Of a stretch of DNA of 9,322 bases, positions 1 to 6,864 are shown piece by piece. The notes under the pieces are model-generated. The model did not search any database, was not told where the DNA came from, and saw only the letters and a list, made by a program, of their open reading frames with translations. The number at the start of each line of letters is the position of its first letter. Within the stretch, counting starts at the first letter, position 1. Position numbers and translations under genes: made by a program. The stretch covers positions 1 to 9,322 of the forward strand of contig CBFGYO010000151.1 of the NCBI GenBank assembly GCA_965652975.1, given 5' to 3'. The stretch is from CADEDV01 sp036374495 (GTDB taxonomy: Bacteria > Bacteroidota > Bacteroidia > Chitinophagales > Chitinophagaceae).

Positions 1-1217
1 AAACACGTAAACCAGATCCAAAAGCTCCGTTTGCTGCACTTGCTTTTAAGATCATGACCGATCCTTTCGTTGGTCGCCTTGCATTCTTCCGCTGTTATTC
101 CGGGCACCTCGATGCAGGTTCCTATGTGTTAAACGTAAGAAGTGGTAAGAAGGAGCGTATCAGCCGTATCATGAAAATGTTTGCCAACAAGCAAAACCCG
201 ATCGACTTCATCGAAGCTGGTGATATCGGTGCTGCCGTTGGTTTTAAAGAAATCAAAACAGGTGATACACTTTGCGACGAAAACCACCCGATTGCATTGG
301 AGAATATGTTTATTCCAGAACCTGTTATCGCCATCGCGGTTGAGCCAAAAACTCAGGCCGATGTAGATAAAATGGGAATGGCTATTGCCAAGCTGGTAGA
401 AGAGGATCCGACTCTTCGCGTGAATACGGATGAAGATACCGGTCAAACGATTCTTCGTGGTATGGGTGAATTGCACCTGGAGATAATCATCGATCGTATG
501 CGTCGCGAATTTAAAGTTGAAGTAAACCAGGGTGCACCCCAGGTTGCCTATAAAGAAGCATTTAATACAACTATCGAGCATCGCGAAACTCTGAAAAAGC
601 AAACCGGTGGTCGTGGTAAGTTTGCCGATATCCAATTCAGCCTGGGACCTGTAGATGCTGAATGGAAAGCAGAAAATCCCGACAAGCATTACCAATTTGT
701 AAATGACCTATTCGGTGGATCTATTCCCCGTGAGTTTGTGCCCGCGATCCAAAAAGGATTTGAGCAGTCTATGACATCTGGCGTATTGGCCAACTATCCA
801 GTGGACAATATGAAGATCCGTGTATTCGACGGAAGCTTCCACGCGGTAGACTCCGATGCCATGTCGTTTGAACTTTGCGCCAAGCAGGGTTTCCGTGAAG
901 CGGCACGTAAGGCTAAACCTGTGTTGCTCGAACCGATTATGAAAGTGGAAGTGATCACACCAGCCCAATATATGGGTGACGTAACGGGCGACCTAAACCG
1001 CCGTCGCGGTATGATGGAAGGTATGGACACACGTGCTGGTGCAGAAGTGATCAAGGCTAAAGTGCCACTGAGCGAAATGTTTGGCTATGTAACGCAGCTT
1101 CGTTCTTTGTCATCCGGCCGCGCGTCTTCGACGATGGAGTTTTCGCATTATTCTCCGGCTCCAAATAATATCGCAGAGGAAGTAATAGCGAAAGTGAAGG
1201 GTAAAGTGAATGCATAA
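1..1217 (+). CDS. fusA: Elongation factor G, C-terminal part (5' end outside window)
   Basis: EF-G is the cytoplasmic GTPase that drives tRNA-mRNA translocation on the ribosome. About 404 codons are visible, with the first complete codon at position 3. The family is usually about 700 residues, so roughly the first 300, including the GTP-binding domain, lie upstream. The Met at position 54 is internal, because in-frame EF-G sequence (RKPDPKAPFAALAFKIM) runs into it from the window edge. Visible parts in order are the end of domain II (DPFVGRLAFFRCYSG), domain III (GMGELHLEIIIDRM), domain IV with the conserved tip motif DGSFHAVDS (His codon at 840-842, equivalent to the functional His of E. coli EF-G), and domain V (MGDVTGDLNRRRG to the C-terminus). 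The sequence looks like an intact canonical str-operon EF-G. The TAA stop is followed 23 bases later by an intrinsic terminator, so this is the last gene of its transcript. Confidence 0.98.
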   Translation, partial: TRKPDPKAPFAALAFKIMTDPFVGRLAFFRCYSGHLDAGSYVLNVRSGKKERISRIMKMFANKQNPIDFIEAGDIGAAVGFKEIKTGDTLCDENHPIALENMFIPEPVIAIAVEPKTQADVDKMGMAIAKLVEEDPTLRVNTDEDTGQTILRGMGELHLEIIIDRMRREFKVEVNQGAPQVAYKEAFNTTIEHRETLKKQTGGRGKFADIQFSLGPVDAEWKAENPDKHYQFVNDLFGGSIPREFVPAIQKGFEQSMTSGVLANYPVDNMKIRVFDGSFHAVDSDAMSFELCAKQGFREAARKAKPVLLEPIMKVEVITPAQYMGDVTGDLNRRRGMMEGMDTRAGAEVIKAKVPLSEMFGYVTQLRSLSSGRASSTMEFSHYSPAPNNIAEEVIAKVKGKVNA

Positions 1218-1240
1218 TCCCTTTTAATCGATAAAAAATG

Positions 1241-1269
1241 GCCCGTTTCGAGAGAAACGGGCTTTTTTT
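1241..1269 (+). terminator. Intrinsic terminator after fusA
   Basis: A perfect 9-bp stem (GCCCGTTTC at 1241-1249 pairs with GAAACGGGC at 1254-1262) with a GAGA tetraloop is followed directly by seven T residues. This is a textbook rho-independent terminator. It should separate fusA transcription from everything downstream. Confidence 0.93.
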
Positions 1270-1543
1270 GTGTCATAAGTACAATATACTTAACCGAAAT
1301 CAAATCGAATTCGCATTTATGGCATTGATTTTGTGAACATTGGACGCGGAAATCATCCGTTTTTAGGATCCCGATAAGGGCTGCAAAGCCTGTTATGAAA
1401 AACATTTATTATAAGGTTAAGGACTCATTCCTGGGTCCTTTTCTTATTTTATTACCCCTCCACAAGCTATAGGACTTTTACGTTTTTGTGTTCTTGGCAC
1501 TAATCTTGGGCATTGAGGCTGAATCCATAAAAAATAAGTACTC
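1270..1543. other. Intergenic region between fusA terminator and DUF4382 gene
   Basis: No convincing gene lies in these 274 bases. A 25-codon reading frame at 1395-1472 has no supporting features. A 6-bp stem (AAGGAC 1419-1424 with GTCCTT 1435-1440) followed by a T-rich stretch resembles a weak terminator, but no transcript is known to end there. A possible -7 box, TAATCTTG at 1501-1508, matches TAnnTTTG with one mismatch. It has only a poor -33 partner (TTTT at 1476-1479, 21 bases upstream). It could be the promoter of the following gene, but this is weak. Confidence 0.4.
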
Positions 1544-2347
1544 ATGCAAATCAAATTCGTAAAAACACTAGCACTCTCTCTTCTCGTTACCCTATTTATT
1601 ATTGGATGTACAAGGGAAGACAAAAACACGTCAGGAAATAAAGCTCGTTTACAGGTAGCTCTAACCGATGATCCCGGCGATTATGAGGCCGTATTTATCG
1701 ATGTTGAAGACATTAAGATTAATTATTCCGATGATCCAAATGATGGATGGTTAAGCCTGGCCGATGTAAATAGAGGTGAATACGACCTTTTGAAACTTGT
1801 TAATGACGACGATACCATCCTGGCCGATGCAGAAGTAGGCCCAGGTACTATTAGCCAGATTCGTTTGGTATTGGGCGAAGATAATTTCGTACAGATCGAT
1901 GGGCAGAAAATTAAACTGGAAACACCCAGTGCACAGCAATCCGGTCTGAAACTGAATATTCACCAGGCAGTAGAGCCAGGTTTGATGTATAAACTATTAA
2001 TGGATTTTGATGTTGCCAAGTCAATCGTAAAAACAGGCAGTGGAAAATATATGCTCAAACCAGTAATTCGCACGGTAATGGAAGCAGCAGGTGGTACAAT
2101 TAAAGGAAATGTAAAACCATTTTCATTTCCTACAGCAGTACTCGTATTCAAAGGACCAAACGATACTGTAGCAAGCACTTATTCCGCTACGGATAATGGT
2201 GGATATATGGTGAGAGGTTTGGGAGCCGGAACGTATTCATTGCATTTCCTGCCAACCGATATTACTTTCCAGGATACAGTGATCACTGGGATAAATGTTA
2301 CAACAGGTGCTATAACTATTGTTGATACCACCAGGTTGCAGCAGTAA
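1544..2347 (+). CDS. DUF4382 domain lipoprotein with C-terminal carboxypeptidase-regulatory-like domain
   Basis: This is a predicted outer-membrane or periplasmic lipoprotein of 267 residues. The N-terminus is a lipoprotein signal peptide (basic MQIKFVK, hydrophobic core, lipobox LFIIGC with Cys22). Acidic residues soon after the Cys (TRED) could act as a Bacteroidota surface-export signal, which is inference. Residues about 35-178 match DUF4382 as I remember it, beginning with the typical LTDDPGDYEAVFIDVEDIKI. Residues about 184-262 look like a carboxypeptidase-regulatory/transthyretin-like beta-sandwich, with the pattern GTIKGNV followed by TDNGGYMVRGLGAGTYSLHF. The biochemical role of DUF4382 is not known to me; such proteins are often annotated as carbohydrate-binding or adhesion-like without proof. 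The gene appears monocistronic, with its own terminator at 2377-2408. The ATG is preceded by an A-rich leader and gives a complete signal peptide, which supports this start. Confidence 0.88.
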   Translation: MQIKFVKTLALSLLVTLFIIGCTREDKNTSGNKARLQVALTDDPGDYEAVFIDVEDIKINYSDDPNDGWLSLADVNRGEYDLLKLVNDDDTILADAEVGPGTISQIRLVLGEDNFVQIDGQKIKLETPSAQQSGLKLNIHQAVEPGLMYKLLMDFDVAKSIVKTGSGKYMLKPVIRTVMEAAGGTIKGNVKPFSFPTAVLVFKGPNDTVASTYSATDNGGYMVRGLGAGTYSLHFLPTDITFQDTVITGINVTTGAITIVDTTRLQQ

Positions 2348-2376
2348 AAAAATAATAACTCCTCTGAAACAAAACG

Positions 2377-2408
2377 GCCATTCTGTGAAAGCAGGGTGGC
2401 TTTTTTTT
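2377..2408 (+). terminator. Intrinsic terminator after DUF4382 gene
   Basis: A 9-bp stem (GCCATTCTG 2377-2385 with CAGGGTGGC 2392-2400, including two G-U pairs) has a 6-base loop and is followed by eight T residues. It lies 30 bases after the stop codon. Confidence 0.88.
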
Positions 2409-2440
2409 AAGATAAAAGATAAAAGTTAAAAGATAAAAGT
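2409..2440. repeat. A-rich short tandem repeat
   Basis: Imperfect repeats of a GATAAAAGAT/TAAAAGT-type unit begin right after the terminator T-run. The stretch is purine-rich with no coding sense. I remember similar stretches after terminators in Chitinophagaceae genomes, but could not verify this here. Confidence 0.6.
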
Positions 2441-2476
2441 GATGTCAGGTCGGAGTCTTCACGTAAAGGCCGTAGA

Positions 2477-2505
2477 GAACGCTAAAAAGCGCAAAGAACG
2501 CAAAA
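2477..2505. repeat. Short degenerate tandem repeat (AACGCAAAG type)
   Basis: There are three adjacent near-copies of a 9-10 base unit: GAACGCTAAA (2477-2486), AAGCGCAAA (2487-2495) and GAACGCAAAA (2496-2505), followed by GTTTTTTTAAG. This resembles a family of intergenic repeats seen in many Bacteroidota genomes (from memory). A 62-codon reading frame spanning this region only translates the repeats. Confidence 0.6.
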
Positions 2506-2541
2506 GTTTTTTTAAGATTACTGTTAAGGATGATGGCCTCA

Positions 2542-2689
2542 GAAAAATGGCGTTAAGAAAATTACTGTGTAAGGCGATACCGCCGCAGGCGGTGAAAGGC
2601 AGGCGGCAAGCGGTTAGAGTCATGTAAGATTTCACTGTACGAAGCGAGTGCCTGCGTTTCGACTTACGCAGTAATATTTAGCCATTTTC
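2542..2689. mobile_element. MITE-like imperfect inverted-repeat element (candidate)
   Basis: The 148-base segment has long imperfect inverted ends. The left end (2542-2575) reads GAAAAATGGC, then TTAAGAAAATTACTG, then tGTAAGgC. The reverse complement of the right end (2661-2689) reads GAAAATGGC, TAAATATTACTG, cGTAAGtC. The inner 15 bases match at 13 positions, and the outer parts match with small gaps. The interior has a 6-bp palindrome with a 3-base loop (ACCGCC 2579-2584 with GGCGGT 2588-2593) and further GC-rich repeats. It has no coding capacity. No clear target-site duplication is visible at the ends, so it may be a decayed non-autonomous element or a REP/BIME-like structure rather than a true MITE. 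Confidence 0.5.
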
Positions 2690-2709
2690 CTGGAGACTTG
2701 ATTTTTTTG

Positions 2710-2736
2710 CCTGCCTGCCGAAGGCAGGTTACTTTT
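2710..2736. repeat. REP-like palindrome
   Basis: A perfect 6-bp stem, CCTGCC (2714-2719) with GGCAGG (2723-2728), closes on a GAA triloop and is followed by TTACTTTTTT. It resembles the CTGCC/GGCAG palindromes common between genes in Bacteroidota. On the + strand it could act as a back-up terminator. On the - strand, downstream of the membrane-protein gene, the hairpin is followed by A residues, so it is not a canonical terminator for that gene. Confidence 0.5.
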
Positions 2737-2783
2737 TTGCATCAAGGCAAATAAGTAAACAGTGTGTACCTATATAACGAACC

Positions 2784-3669
2784 TTAATTATCCACTTTTT
2801 TCAAAGGATCGCGGAAAACATATAGCAATCCAAATGCCGATGTAAAAACAGTGATTAGATAAAAGATAATACTAATGAGCACTGAATTTTCCTGCATCAA
2901 TCCAAAATAACGCGAGCCCTCGAGAAAAACAATTTCCCTCGCGCCCAGACCACCTATAGTTAATGGTAATACAGCTACTACCGAAGACACAAGAAAAATA
3001 AATATATACTCCGTTGTATGAGCCGGAATATGCAATGCCCCCATGATGAGGTATGCACAAACCACCTGGCAGGCCTGCACCGCTATTCCTAATAGCAGCG
3101 TTGAAAAAAAACTGTGAACAAAGTCACTAAAAAGTTTTCTTACCAAAAAAAAATAGGATCAGCACAGCCGTAACTGCGCCTGTCAGTAATAAAACAATCA
3201 GCCATCTGTCTTTCAAAACAATTGTTCCATATACTGCGAGAAGTAGTCCTAATCCCAACAATCCGCTAATGCGATCGAGCAATACCGCCGACGTTGTTTT
3301 TTTATAGGATAGCTTATAGTTTCTTGAAAGGAGAACCACTTTATAAGCATCCCCGCTAATTGCCCCTGGTAAAAAAAGGTTATAAAACATGCCTAGCCAG
3401 TATAGCTTCAGATTTTGTAAGGGATTAAGGTGTATGCCAATATTTGAAAAATATAATTGCAGGCGGATGGCAGATATCCATTTTGAAATAATAAATGCCA
3501 GTAATGCCAACAACAGGTAAACAGCATTGGCATTTTGCAATGCATGGCTTGCTTTTGAAAAATCTATTTTCTTTGAAACATACCATAAGCAAACCAGGGT
3601 AACTGCAATCTTGAGTAACAGCTTCAGATACTTGATAATTCTCGACTCTCCTTTCGGTAATTCTTCCAT
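2784..3669 (-). pseudogene. LPG-synthase transmembrane (UPF0104/YbhN-like) membrane protein, frameshifted
   Basis: Two overlapping minus-strand frames make one protein of about 295 residues, near the family's usual length of a little over 300. The first (3669 to 3127, 180 residues) starts at ATG with MEELPKGES. It contains membrane segments near residues 17-32, 48-66, 133-152 and 156-175 and the family motifs FLPGAISGD (99-107) and LDRISGLLGL (131-140). The second (to 2784) carries more membrane segments and the hallmark PLTIGGLGARE. The frames join at a run of nine T residues on the coding strand; removing one T gives a continuous protein (LFFLVRKLFSDF). Members of this family are integral membrane proteins, often with unassigned substrates; lipid or glycolipid flipping and lipid modification are known for some relatives. 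Both halves look well conserved, so this is a recent mutation, a sequencing error, or a slippage-rescued gene. It starts only 33 bases from the divergent beta-helix gene. Confidence 0.85.
3145..3153 (-). other. Homopolymer frameshift site (nine A on + strand, nine T in the gene)
   Basis: The coding strand reads CTA, nine T, then GGTAAG. The upstream frame runs on for six codons to a TAG stop, while the downstream frame reads TTG GTA AGA AAA. Eight or eleven T residues in the transcript would join the frames. Runs of this length are prone to indels during replication, to transcriptional slippage and to sequencing error. Confidence 0.85.
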
Positions 3670-3702
3670 TATTCTTAAATTGTCGCAAGTAAATCCAAAT
3701 TC

Positions 3703-5865
3703 ATGATAAAAAGAAGCCTGGCCATTTTCGTATCCGTTCTATTTACCACATTTCTTGCTGCCCAGGACAAGCCACTCTTTGCCGGCATGAAGATCAGCAA
3801 AAGCACGAAGATTAAGAAAGCTGTTTACAGGTTAGACGCGCCCGCAGATGCACAGGCCGCGGCAATCATCATTCAAGGGAATAATATCATCATCGATTTC
3901 AAAAATGCAGAATTAAAAGGGAGTAGCCTTGCAAAATCTCCAGATCAATTTGCAGGGACGGGCATAATAATACAGAATGCAAAATCGGTTACTATCAGAA
4001 ATCTCAAAATAAGCGGGTACAAAGTTGCATTGCTGGCAAAAAATATAGAAAAATTGCAATTGGAAAATTGTGATTTCAGCTATAATTATCGTCCGCGCCT
4101 TAATAGTACGGCCGAAAAAGAAGATGTTTCAGACTGGATGAGCTATCATCATAACGAGGAGGATGAATGGCTTCGCTATGGCGCTGCCATATACCTGCGT
4201 AATTGTAATAACACCGTCATCAAACATTGTAAGGTCACTGGTGGACAAAATGCGTTGATGATGACATCATGCAATTATGCCCAGATCTTTAATAATGACT
4301 TTTCATTCAATTCGGGCATCGGCATTGGCCTGTACCGCAGCGGCAACAACCGCATTTGGAATAACCGTCTCAACTTTAATGTGCGAGGTTATAGTCATGG
4401 TATTTACAGCCGCGGGCAGGATAGTGCTGGCATCCTTGTATATGAACAGAGTAATGAAAATATTTTTTATAAAAACTCAGTTACCCATTGTGGCGACGGA
4501 TTTTTTCTTTGGGCCGGGCAAACAACAATGGATACCGGGAAGGGTGGTTGTAATGATAATGTGATTGTCGAAAATGATTTTTCATATGCTCCTACGAATG
4601 GTATCGAAGTTACCTTTAGTCGCAACCGGATAAAAGGAAACCGTTTATTCGGTTGCGACCATGGCATTTGGGGTGGATACAGTTATGATACGCGGATCGA
4701 TGACAACCGGTTTCGTGACAACCGGATTGCCATCGCCATTGAGCACGGGCAAAGAATAAGTATCATAAGAAATCTCTTTGCAAGAGATAAGGAGTCGATC
4801 CGGTTGTGGGCGCGTGAATTGCAACCTGATGATTGGGGCTATGCAAAATACCGTGATACTAGAAGTGTTGGACATAACATTGCTTTAAATAGTTTCAACC
4901 AAAACCGAACGGCCATCAATGTGAGTCGCACTGACAGTCTCACCATTTGGAACAATAGTTATTCAGATGTTGGAGATACGTTGAAATTTGATCAATACCT
5001 AACGGTGCTCGACACCCTGGGGTCTCACCTTCCGGAATCGTCATTGATATTACCGGTAGCTATTGGATATGATCCATTCAAAGGCAATGCGCAGATTACA
5101 GGGCGAAAACAAATAAGGGTCACCGAATGGGGGCCGTATGATTTCAGATCGCCGATCATCTGGCATAGAAATACTAAAGATACTACCGGGCTCATGGAGT
5201 TTGATCTGCTCGGTCCCAAAGGAAAATGGATAGTGAAAAATGCCAGGGGTGTAAAAAATATTTCAGCAAAACAGGGTGTTTTCCCCGCTACAATCACCGC
5301 GCAAAGAACCGATTCATTGAGGACGGATGTCCTGATCGAACTTGAATACAGGGGAGAAGCGGCTACCACAACTTTCGGTGAACCAATTAAGGCTAATACA
5401 CCTCACCGTTTTTATTTTAAAAAATTCTTTCAGCCACTCGATTGGGAGGTACTCTTTTTTTCAATGGATACTGCATTTCATAATCCACTTCGCGAGCCCG
5501 GTTTATTTTCACCTCTTGCAAAGATGGCACCGGTAAAAACAGATAGCGTGAAGCAACTCGACTATGCATGGTGGAGTGGGCTGAAAGTGGAAAAGGATAC
5601 TTATAAGCAATTCATCACAATTGCTACTGCTATTACTAATGTAGCTCCTGGTGAATATGAACTTTCCGTAACATGGGACGATGCGGTGAGGATTTATCTC
5701 GACGAGCAATTGGTTCTGGACGAATGGAATCCTTCAAAATATACGTTTGATCAATCACCTAATAAAAGGGTACCCATAAAAATCACAGGGCGACAAACGC
5801 TGCGCGTGGAACACCTCGAGCTCGGTGGATTTGCTACACTTAATGTGAAATTCTTAAAGAAATAG
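3703..5865 (+). CDS. Secreted right-handed parallel beta-helix protein with C-terminal PA14-like domain
   Basis: This is a 720-residue exported protein. Residues 1-20 form a Sec signal peptide likely cut after AA20, with no lipobox. Residues about 52-425 are made of parallel beta-helix (NosD/PbH1-type) repeats rich in Asn ladders, such as NNIIIDFKNAEL, NNRIWNNRLNFN and TDSLTIWNNSYSDVG. Residues about 129-160 interrupt the helix with an acidic, His-containing loop (SDWMSYHHNEEDEW). Residues about 465-600 look like a beta-sandwich linker (TEWGPYDFRSPIIW). Residues about 620-718 resemble a PA14-type ligand-binding domain (PGEYELSVTWDDAVRIYLDE, then RQTLRVEHLELGG). Proteins of this fold often bind or cleave polysaccharides as lyases, epimerases or hydrolases. 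No catalytic set can be assigned here, so the enzyme role is inference. No type IX secretion tail is evident. The ATG gives a complete signal peptide. The gene is divergent from the membrane-protein gene. Confidence 0.88.
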   Translation: MIKRSLAIFVSVLFTTFLAAQDKPLFAGMKISKSTKIKKAVYRLDAPADAQAAAIIIQGNNIIIDFKNAELKGSSLAKSPDQFAGTGIIIQNAKSVTIRNLKISGYKVALLAKNIEKLQLENCDFSYNYRPRLNSTAEKEDVSDWMSYHHNEEDEWLRYGAAIYLRNCNNTVIKHCKVTGGQNALMMTSCNYAQIFNNDFSFNSGIGIGLYRSGNNRIWNNRLNFNVRGYSHGIYSRGQDSAGILVYEQSNENIFYKNSVTHCGDGFFLWAGQTTMDTGKGGCNDNVIVENDFSYAPTNGIEVTFSRNRIKGNRLFGCDHGIWGGYSYDTRIDDNRFRDNRIAIAIEHGQRISIIRNLFARDKESIRLWARELQPDDWGYAKYRDTRSVGHNIALNSFNQNRTAINVSRTDSLTIWNNSYSDVGDTLKFDQYLTVLDTLGSHLPESSLILPVAIGYDPFKGNAQITGRKQIRVTEWGPYDFRSPIIWHRNTKDTTGLMEFDLLGPKGKWIVKNARGVKNISAKQGVFPATITAQRTDSLRTDVLIELEYRGEAATTTFGEPIKANTPHRFYFKKFFQPLDWEVLFFSMDTAFHNPLREPGLFSPLAKMAPVKTDSVKQLDYAWWSGLKVEKDTYKQFITIATAITNVAPGEYELSVTWDDAVRIYLDEQLVLDEWNPSKYTFDQSPNKRVPIKITGRQTLRVEHLELGGFATLNVKFLKK

Positions 5866-5883
5866 TTTTCAAAAAAATGCCAA

Positions 5884-5937
5884 TTCAATTTCTCTTAACA
5901 GTGCTTGCTTATTTGTCATGATAAATTGAAGACAAAT
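5884..5937 (+). other. Possible pseudoknot-forming leader before the lipoprotein gene
   Basis: Two crossing inverted repeats lie just before the next start codon. TTCAATTT (5884-5891) pairs with AAATTGAA (5923-5930), and ATTTGTC (5911-5917) pairs with GACAAAT (5931-5937). Together they would form an H-type pseudoknot ending 8 bases before the ATG. The stems are AT-rich and could be chance. No terminator separates the two flanking genes. Confidence 0.25.
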
Positions 5938-5945
5938 CAAAGCAT

Positions 5946-6692
5946 ATGAAAATAGTTTTACTCCTTGTTCCCATTTTTTTCGCGTCCTGTTCAAGTTACC
6001 AGTACATAAAAATTTCTTCAGAAAATGCAAGGCTAAACGATGCCGATGAATTTGTAGTGGAAAATGATACGATAAAAATTATTTACAATTTCAACGGCGA
6101 CAATGAGGGAAGGTTCCATATTTCGGTGTTTAATAAATCAGCAAGCGGGTTGCAGCTTGACCTTTCACGCTCGGCGCTGGTAGTGGGTGACCTGGCCATC
6201 ACTTTTCTCAATACGCAGGTGCCTATTCACGGTGAGGTGAATGGTTCAATTAGTCCTGTTCAGACAAGATGGTTAAATGCCTCACTCGAAGCAACAGCCA
6301 CCGTGCAACCCGGTCTGCAGTTTGTGCCTCCCCAAAGCAAAATTGTGCATGCAGGTCCTTCGCTAATGAAAAGTGATCCCCTGGTGGTGGAGTTGAAAAA
6401 CCAGGAGCTTATGATGGTGCAAAACGGGGCGACCCATAAAAAGGGTTGGTTGAAGCTGCCGTATGCCGTGCCCTTTAGAATTTATTTGAGTTTTTTACCC
6501 CAGGTAGTCGGCCAGGACAGTTATGTGGTGGACCAAAGCTTTATTATTTCGGAAAAGTATCGGTCTGCCTCACCCTTAAAAGAGAGCGCGGGGGGAAATA
6601 TTAATTATCTAAAACAGCATGACCACGGAAAAAGCTGGGCGTTAACGGGTGGGGTCCTGTTATTAATAATAATTGGAGCTACTGCGGGATGA
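5946..6692 (+). CDS. Hypothetical lipoprotein with C-terminal hydrophobic segment
   Basis: I do not recognise this 248-residue protein as a named family. It starts with a short lipoprotein signal peptide and lipobox (FFASC, Cys15, followed by SS). The body is beta-rich; residues about 40-90 (NDTIKIIYNFNGDNEGRFHI, then NKSASGLQLDLSRSALVVGD) resemble an Ig-like or beta-sandwich module found in other Bacteroidota lipoproteins. Residues 231-248 form a glycine-rich hydrophobic stretch (WALTGGVLLLIIIGATAG) at the very C-terminus with no tail, preceded by a His/Lys-containing linker (YLKQHDHGKS). An N-terminal lipid plus a C-terminal membrane-like segment is unusual. It lies 80 bases after the beta-helix gene on the same strand with no terminator between, so co-transcription is possible. 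No obvious terminator follows it either. Confidence 0.75.
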   Translation: MKIVLLLVPIFFASCSSYQYIKISSENARLNDADEFVVENDTIKIIYNFNGDNEGRFHISVFNKSASGLQLDLSRSALVVGDLAITFLNTQVPIHGEVNGSISPVQTRWLNASLEATATVQPGLQFVPPQSKIVHAGPSLMKSDPLVVELKNQELMMVQNGATHKKGWLKLPYAVPFRIYLSFLPQVVGQDSYVVDQSFIISEKYRSASPLKESAGGNINYLKQHDHGKSWALTGGVLLLIIIGATAG

Positions 6693-6802
6693 ATCTATAT
6701 CAATGATTTTCAAACTAGTACCAGCCGGGTAAGCACCAGGAAGACACGGGTAGTAGTATTTGCGTTAAGTTTGTTCACAGCTACAAAATTCTTTCCCAAG
6801 TA

Positions 6803-6834
6803 TTTGGATGATATAGCCTGCGACCATACCTTTG
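6803..6834 (+). promoter_or_regulatory. Bacteroidota-type promoter of the S10 operon
   Basis: TTTG at 6803-6806 (-33 element) and TACCTTTG at 6827-6834 (full match to the -7 consensus TAnnTTTG) are separated by 20 bases. Transcription should start near 6838, giving a leader of about 27 bases before rpsJ. The upstream stretch 6693-6802 holds no gene and no clear terminator. The -7 box overlaps an in-frame TTG at 6832, which rules that out as the rpsJ start. Confidence 0.8.
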
Positions 6835-6837
6835 CAC

Positions 6838-6856
6838 TCCCAAAAGAAAATTGGGA
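6838..6856 (+). promoter_or_regulatory. 5'-terminal leader hairpin of the S10 operon mRNA
   Basis: TCCCAA (6838-6843) pairs perfectly with TTGGGA (6851-6856) around a 7-base A-rich loop. The hairpin begins at the predicted transcription start and ends 8 bases before the rpsJ ATG. A 5'-terminal stem commonly stabilises mRNA; here that role is inferred. Confidence 0.5.
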
Positions 6857-6864
6857 TTTTACAC

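Noticed and set aside
129..695. 188-codon minus-strand frame opposite fusA
   Set aside because: It is a shadow of the EF-G coding sequence, with no family resemblance and no initiation context.
1395..1472. 25-codon frame upstream of the DUF4382 gene
   Set aside because: It is short, runs through a weak hairpin, and has no initiation signal or recognisable sequence.
2409..2505. Short repeats considered as a CRISPR array
   Set aside because: Units are about 10 bases, adjacent and without unique spacers, and no cas genes are present.
2439..2627. 62-codon + strand reading frame in the repeat-rich spacer
   Set aside because: It translates the AACGCAAAG-type repeat and the palindromic element, giving a very basic low-complexity peptide with no motif.
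1544..6692. Insert considered as a defence island or integrative element
   Set aside because: No nuclease, integrase, transposase, toxin-antitoxin pair or attachment repeats were found; the genes encode envelope proteins.
6832..6864. N-terminal extension of rpsJ from TTG at 6832
   Set aside because: The codon lies inside the -7 promoter box, upstream of the predicted transcript start, and S10 homologues begin at the ATG at 6865.
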